63,843 nucleotides of DNA from SpSt-1165 sp964391725 (lineage in GTDB: Bacteria; Chloroflexota; Anaerolineae; Anaerolineales; Anaerolineaceae). Where the stretch lies: positions 1 through 63,843 of the forward strand of contig CAYMNB010000012.1 in assembly GCA_964391725.1 (NCBI GenBank), in the 5' to 3' direction. A program made the position numbers and the translations under genes. Below are positions 61,681 through 63,843 of this stretch, in pieces. Numbering within the stretch: the first letter of the stretch is position 1; every line of letters begins with the position of its first letter. Under the pieces are notes generated by a model that was not told where the DNA came from, did no database searches, and was given only the letters and a program-made list of their open reading frames with translations.

Positions 61681-61723
61681 AAAACCCGGTTACCGCCAAT
61701 GAAAAGTTGGAAAACCGGGTTTT
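61681..61723 (+). terminator. Terminator 1 of three
   Basis: AAAACCCGGTT and AACCGGGTTTT with an inner CCAA/TTGG pair; T-tail TTTTCTC. Confidence 0.75.
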
Positions 61724-61738
61724 CTCATCGTATAAGCC

Positions 61739-61782
61739 AAAACCTGGTTTCTTCCAACGGAACGTTGGGAAACCAGGTTTTT
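61739..61782 (+). terminator. Terminator 2 of three
   Basis: AAAACCTGGTTT and AAACCAGGTTTT with inner CCAAC/GTTGG, clearly related to terminator 1 by sequence. Confidence 0.8.
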
Positions 61783-61798
61783 AACTTCATTACAACAA

Positions 61799-61830
61799 AA
61801 AACGGGGGCAATAAGCATAGCCCCCGTTTT
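61799..61830. terminator. Terminator 3 of three
   Basis: AAAACGGGGGC and complement, T-tail on both strands (TTTTGGTTTT on plus, TTTTTTGTTG on minus), so it serves mtnA too. Confidence 0.85.
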
Positions 61831-61850
61831 GGTTTTCGGGTTTCAACTGT

Positions 61851-62924
61851 TCAACCCCTTTTTTGTCTGCGTTCCTCCGCCCGTCTGACCATCTCCGCCA
61901 GGCTCTCGGTATAGGGCGGGTAGGCAATGCCTTCTTCGGTGATAATGCCGGTGATCAGCTCATGCGGGGTAACATCAAACGCCGGGTTATACACCGCCAC
62001 CCCGTCAGGCGTGACCTGACGTTTGCCGTCCGGATGGGTGATCTCATCTGCCGGCCGCTCTTCGATCTCGATCAGGTCACCATTAGCGGTATTCAGGTCG
62101 ACGGTGGTGGTGGGTCCCACCGAATAGGCGGGGATACCGTGCGCTTTTGCCGCCAGCGCCAGGTTGTAGGTGCCGATCTTGTTGGCAACGTCGCCGTTGG
62201 CAGCGATGCGGTCACAGCCGAACACCACCATGTTGACGCCTTTGTTCTTCATCACAAAACCGGATGCCCCATCCACGATCACGGCATGCGGTACGCCCAA
62301 TTCACGCAGTTCCCAGGCGGTCAGGCGTGAACCCTGTAAACGCGGGCGGGTTTCATCCACATAGGCAAAAACCTGCTTGCCGACCTCGTGCGCGCGGCGG
62401 ATGACGCCCAGCGCCGTGCCGTAATCAACCGTTGCCAGCGCGCCGGTGTTGCAGTGATGCACAAATACCACCGGGTCAGGTGTCACCGCCATGGCATTCT
62501 CTGCGATGCGGAAACACATCTCGGCATCTTCCTGCCAGATCAGGTCGGCCTCAGCCTTGACCACCGCACGCAGCGCTTCTACAGAAGCAGCACCGCTGTT
62601 GACGGCCGCCGCATTCACGCGGTCCACCGCCCAGAACAGATTAACGGCAGTCGGTCGCGCGGCTTTAAGATGCTCGCCAGCCTGTTTCAATGCCTGCAGC
62701 GCTTCGCCCACATCACTTGTGGTCAACGCATTGGTCGCCAACACCATCCCGTAGGCGGCCGCTGCCCCGATCGCCGGCGCCCCGCGCACCACCATCACGC
62801 GAATGGCTTCTGCCACCTCATGATAAGTGTGATAACTGTTGTACTGCACCTCGTGCGGCAGCAAACGCTGCTCGATCATGCTCACCGCGCCGTCAATCCA
62901 CTTTACACTGTAATAATCTGCCAT
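61851..62924 (-). CDS. mtnA: S-methyl-5-thioribose-1-phosphate isomerase
   Basis: 357 residues. N-terminal VRGAPAIGAAAAYG, catalytic C158 in HHCNTGALATVDYG and D238 in FGCDRIAANGDVANKIGT are those of MtnA, which turns 5-methylthioribose-1-phosphate into methylthioribulose-1-phosphate in methionine salvage. GGAGCAAAATA before the ATG at 62924. No other salvage genes in the window; three hairpins separate it from the convergent DUF4332 gene. Confidence 0.96.
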   Translation of the reverse strand: MADYYSVKWIDGAVSMIEQRLLPHEVQYNSYHTYHEVAEAIRVMVVRGAPAIGAAAAYGMVLATNALTTSDVGEALQALKQAGEHLKAARPTAVNLFWAVDRVNAAAVNSGAASVEALRAVVKAEADLIWQEDAEMCFRIAENAMAVTPDPVVFVHHCNTGALATVDYGTALGVIRRAHEVGKQVFAYVDETRPRLQGSRLTAWELRELGVPHAVIVDGASGFVMKNKGVNMVVFGCDRIAANGDVANKIGTYNLALAAKAHGIPAYSVGPTTTVDLNTANGDLIEIEERPADEITHPDGKRQVTPDGVAVYNPAFDVTPHELITGIITEEGIAYPPYTESLAEMVRRAEERRQKRG

Positions 62925-63011
62925 TATTTTGCTCCTCTACCGGTAAATTGTTGTGCCGAGTCCGTGTGCCCCAGCGTCCTGCAGAATTATATCAAAATTC
63001 CCCGGCCACAC

Positions 63012-63584
63012 TCACGCCACCCCCATCAATCGCAGCGTGGCTGCCATCTTGTCCACCAGGTTCTCCACCGTCTTCAGCCCGATGCTGTCATCTTGCGCTT
63101 TGCCCACGATGGTAGCGCCGGAATGGCTGAAGCGCGGGCCGTCTGCCACCGCCAGCATGTCCTGCTGCAGGAAATAGGTCTGCATGTTGACCAGGGTCAA
63201 TTCCTGCCCGCCGTTGCGGAAACCACCGCAGGCGATGCCGCCGCCGACCTTGCCGCTCATCTGCCAATCGTTGACCCGCAGCGTCACCGAGCGGTCCATC
63301 ATGGTCTTCAGCAAGCCTGTCACCAGCCCCATGTAGACCGGCGAACCCAGCAGCAAACCATGGCACCAACGCATGGCTTCTTCCACCACATGCATCTCAT
63401 CCTGGTGGATGCACTCGCCGCCGATGCATTGAAAACAGCCGTAGCAGGCTGTGATGTGCAAATCACGCAGCTGCAGAAGCTGGATGTGCGCGCCCTGGCT
63501 GTAGAAGCGCTCCAGTGCGTAATTGAGTGCAAAGAAGGTGTTGCCGTCTTTGTGCGGGCTTCCGTTGATGGCGAGGATATGCAT
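63012..63584 (-). CDS. NADPH-dependent FMN reductase / iron-sulfur flavoprotein
   Basis: 190 residues. INGSPHKDGNT is the FMN phosphate loop, CYGCFQCIGGEC is the compact C-x2-C-x2-C-x4-C cluster motif of Isf-type flavoproteins, and LLGSPVYMGLVTGLLKTMMDR is the second FMN contact. It moves electrons between NAD(P)H and an acceptor; quinone or ferredoxin are possible. CGCAGGAGTACATCGC upstream of the ATG at 63584. Confidence 0.88.
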   Translation of the reverse strand: MHILAINGSPHKDGNTFFALNYALERFYSQGAHIQLLQLRDLHITACYGCFQCIGGECIHQDEMHVVEEAMRWCHGLLLGSPVYMGLVTGLLKTMMDRSVTLRVNDWQMSGKVGGGIACGGFRNGGQELTLVNMQTYFLQQDMLAVADGPRFSHSGATIVGKAQDDSIGLKTVENLVDKMAATLRLMGVA

Positions 63585-63637
63585 GCGATGTACTCCTGCG
63601 AATGGGTTTGGCTTAAGTATACCCGCTCCGCGGCAGG

Positions 63638-63843
63638 TCAGTCTTCCGTTTGCTGTGCGTTGTAATCCCCGCGTGTTTCCATCACCTTGACCTCGCTCAG
63701 CAGGCGCTGCCCGAGCTGTTCGCGGGCGATGGCCAGGTCATATTTCATCTGCAAATTGAGCCAGAACATGGCGGTATTGCCGAAGTAACGCGACAGGCGC
63801 AGCGCGGTATCCGGCGTGATGGCGCGCGTGCCGTGCACAATTT
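63638..63843 (-). CDS. higA: HigA-family addiction-module antitoxin, 5' end off the window
   Basis: Partial, about 68 residues visible. The stretch GTRAITPDTALRLSRYFGNTAMFWLN, split by family into helices of the XRE fold, is the second half of the HTH in HigA/VapI antitoxins; LNLQMKYDLAIA follows in register. HigA represses its own operon and blocks the HigB RNase. The frame runs past base 63843, so the start and HigB, usually upstream of HigA, lie outside. A GTG at 63838 is internal, not a start. Confidence 0.85.
   Translation of the reverse strand, partial: IVHGTRAITPDTALRLSRYFGNTAMFWLNLQMKYDLAIAREQLGQRLLSEVKVMETRGDYNAQQTED

Noticed and set aside
62388..63665. A 425-codon open frame on the plus strand
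   Set aside because: It is antisense to mtnA and the flavoprotein gene, both with clear motifs; composition (His, Gln, Arg rich) is typical of a shadow frame.

Overview
The window is 63.8 kb of bacterial chromosome of moderate GC, densely packed with genes on both strands. I see no phage, insertion sequence, integrase or CRISPR array. The protein mix points to Chloroflexota, probably class Anaerolineae: Pro/Thr-rich lipoproteins, a PknB-like kinase with an external lectin-like domain beside a PP2C phosphatase, an archaeal-type ProRS, many carbohydrate genes, a sugar ABC transporter without its ATPase, and an AviRa-like methyltransferase. This placement is inferred from gene content, not from a database search.

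Layout. 0-4.8 kb: tRNA-Ser(CGA), a lipoprotein, a PlsC-like acyltransferase, an internally duplicated membrane protein, a DinB remnant, a Gfo/Idh/MocA oxidoreductase and a SWIM-motif mini-protein. 5-11 kb: envelope signalling on the minus strand (LysM protein, PP2C phosphatase, Ser/Thr kinase, small membrane protein). 11-25 kb: mostly housekeeping (M20 peptidase, rhodanese/metallo-beta-lactamase protein, sirtuin, prolyl-tRNA synthetase, AlaX, ClpC, RadA, TauE/SafE exporter). 25.7-26.35 kb: apparently empty, but it holds two tandem paralogous 27-codon genes behind a structured leader, closed by a terminator. 26.4-41.3 kb: glycan use and signalling (GH3, PadR, HD-GYP, histidine kinase plus response regulator, GH20, mutarotase-like protein, ATP-grasp ligase, GH5, EEP hydrolase, PH-domain protein with GntR regulator). 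41.3-42.1 kb: a decay zone with broken aldo/keto reductase and fetB genes. 42-47.5 kb: YibE/F, an Fpg/Nei homologue lacking catalytic residues, a histidine phosphatase, an S10 carboxypeptidase behind an array of palindromes, and OsmC. 47.6-55 kb: sugar ABC transporter, VTT-domain protein, GPH symporter, GNAT-like protein. 55-63.8 kb: TspO-like protein, photolyase, AviRa-like methyltransferase, Wzm/Wzt-type exporter, GAF protein, DUF4332 protein, MtnA, a flavoprotein and the 3' part of a higA-type antitoxin.

How the genes fit together. The kinase, phosphatase and LysM protein plausibly form one cell-surface phospho-signalling unit. GH3, GH5, GH20, the mutarotase-like protein, the sugar ABC transporter and the GPH symporter suggest a life on plant- or cell-wall-derived oligosaccharides. 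Several genes have a TATAAT-like box only 6-9 bases before the start codon, which suggests leaderless mRNAs are common here. The best candidates for something undescribed are the twin 27-residue peptides (25946-26264) with their foldable leader, the GTTATNNNCGTAAC palindromes (45077-45257), and the Fpg/Nei homologue without nucleophile or lysine.
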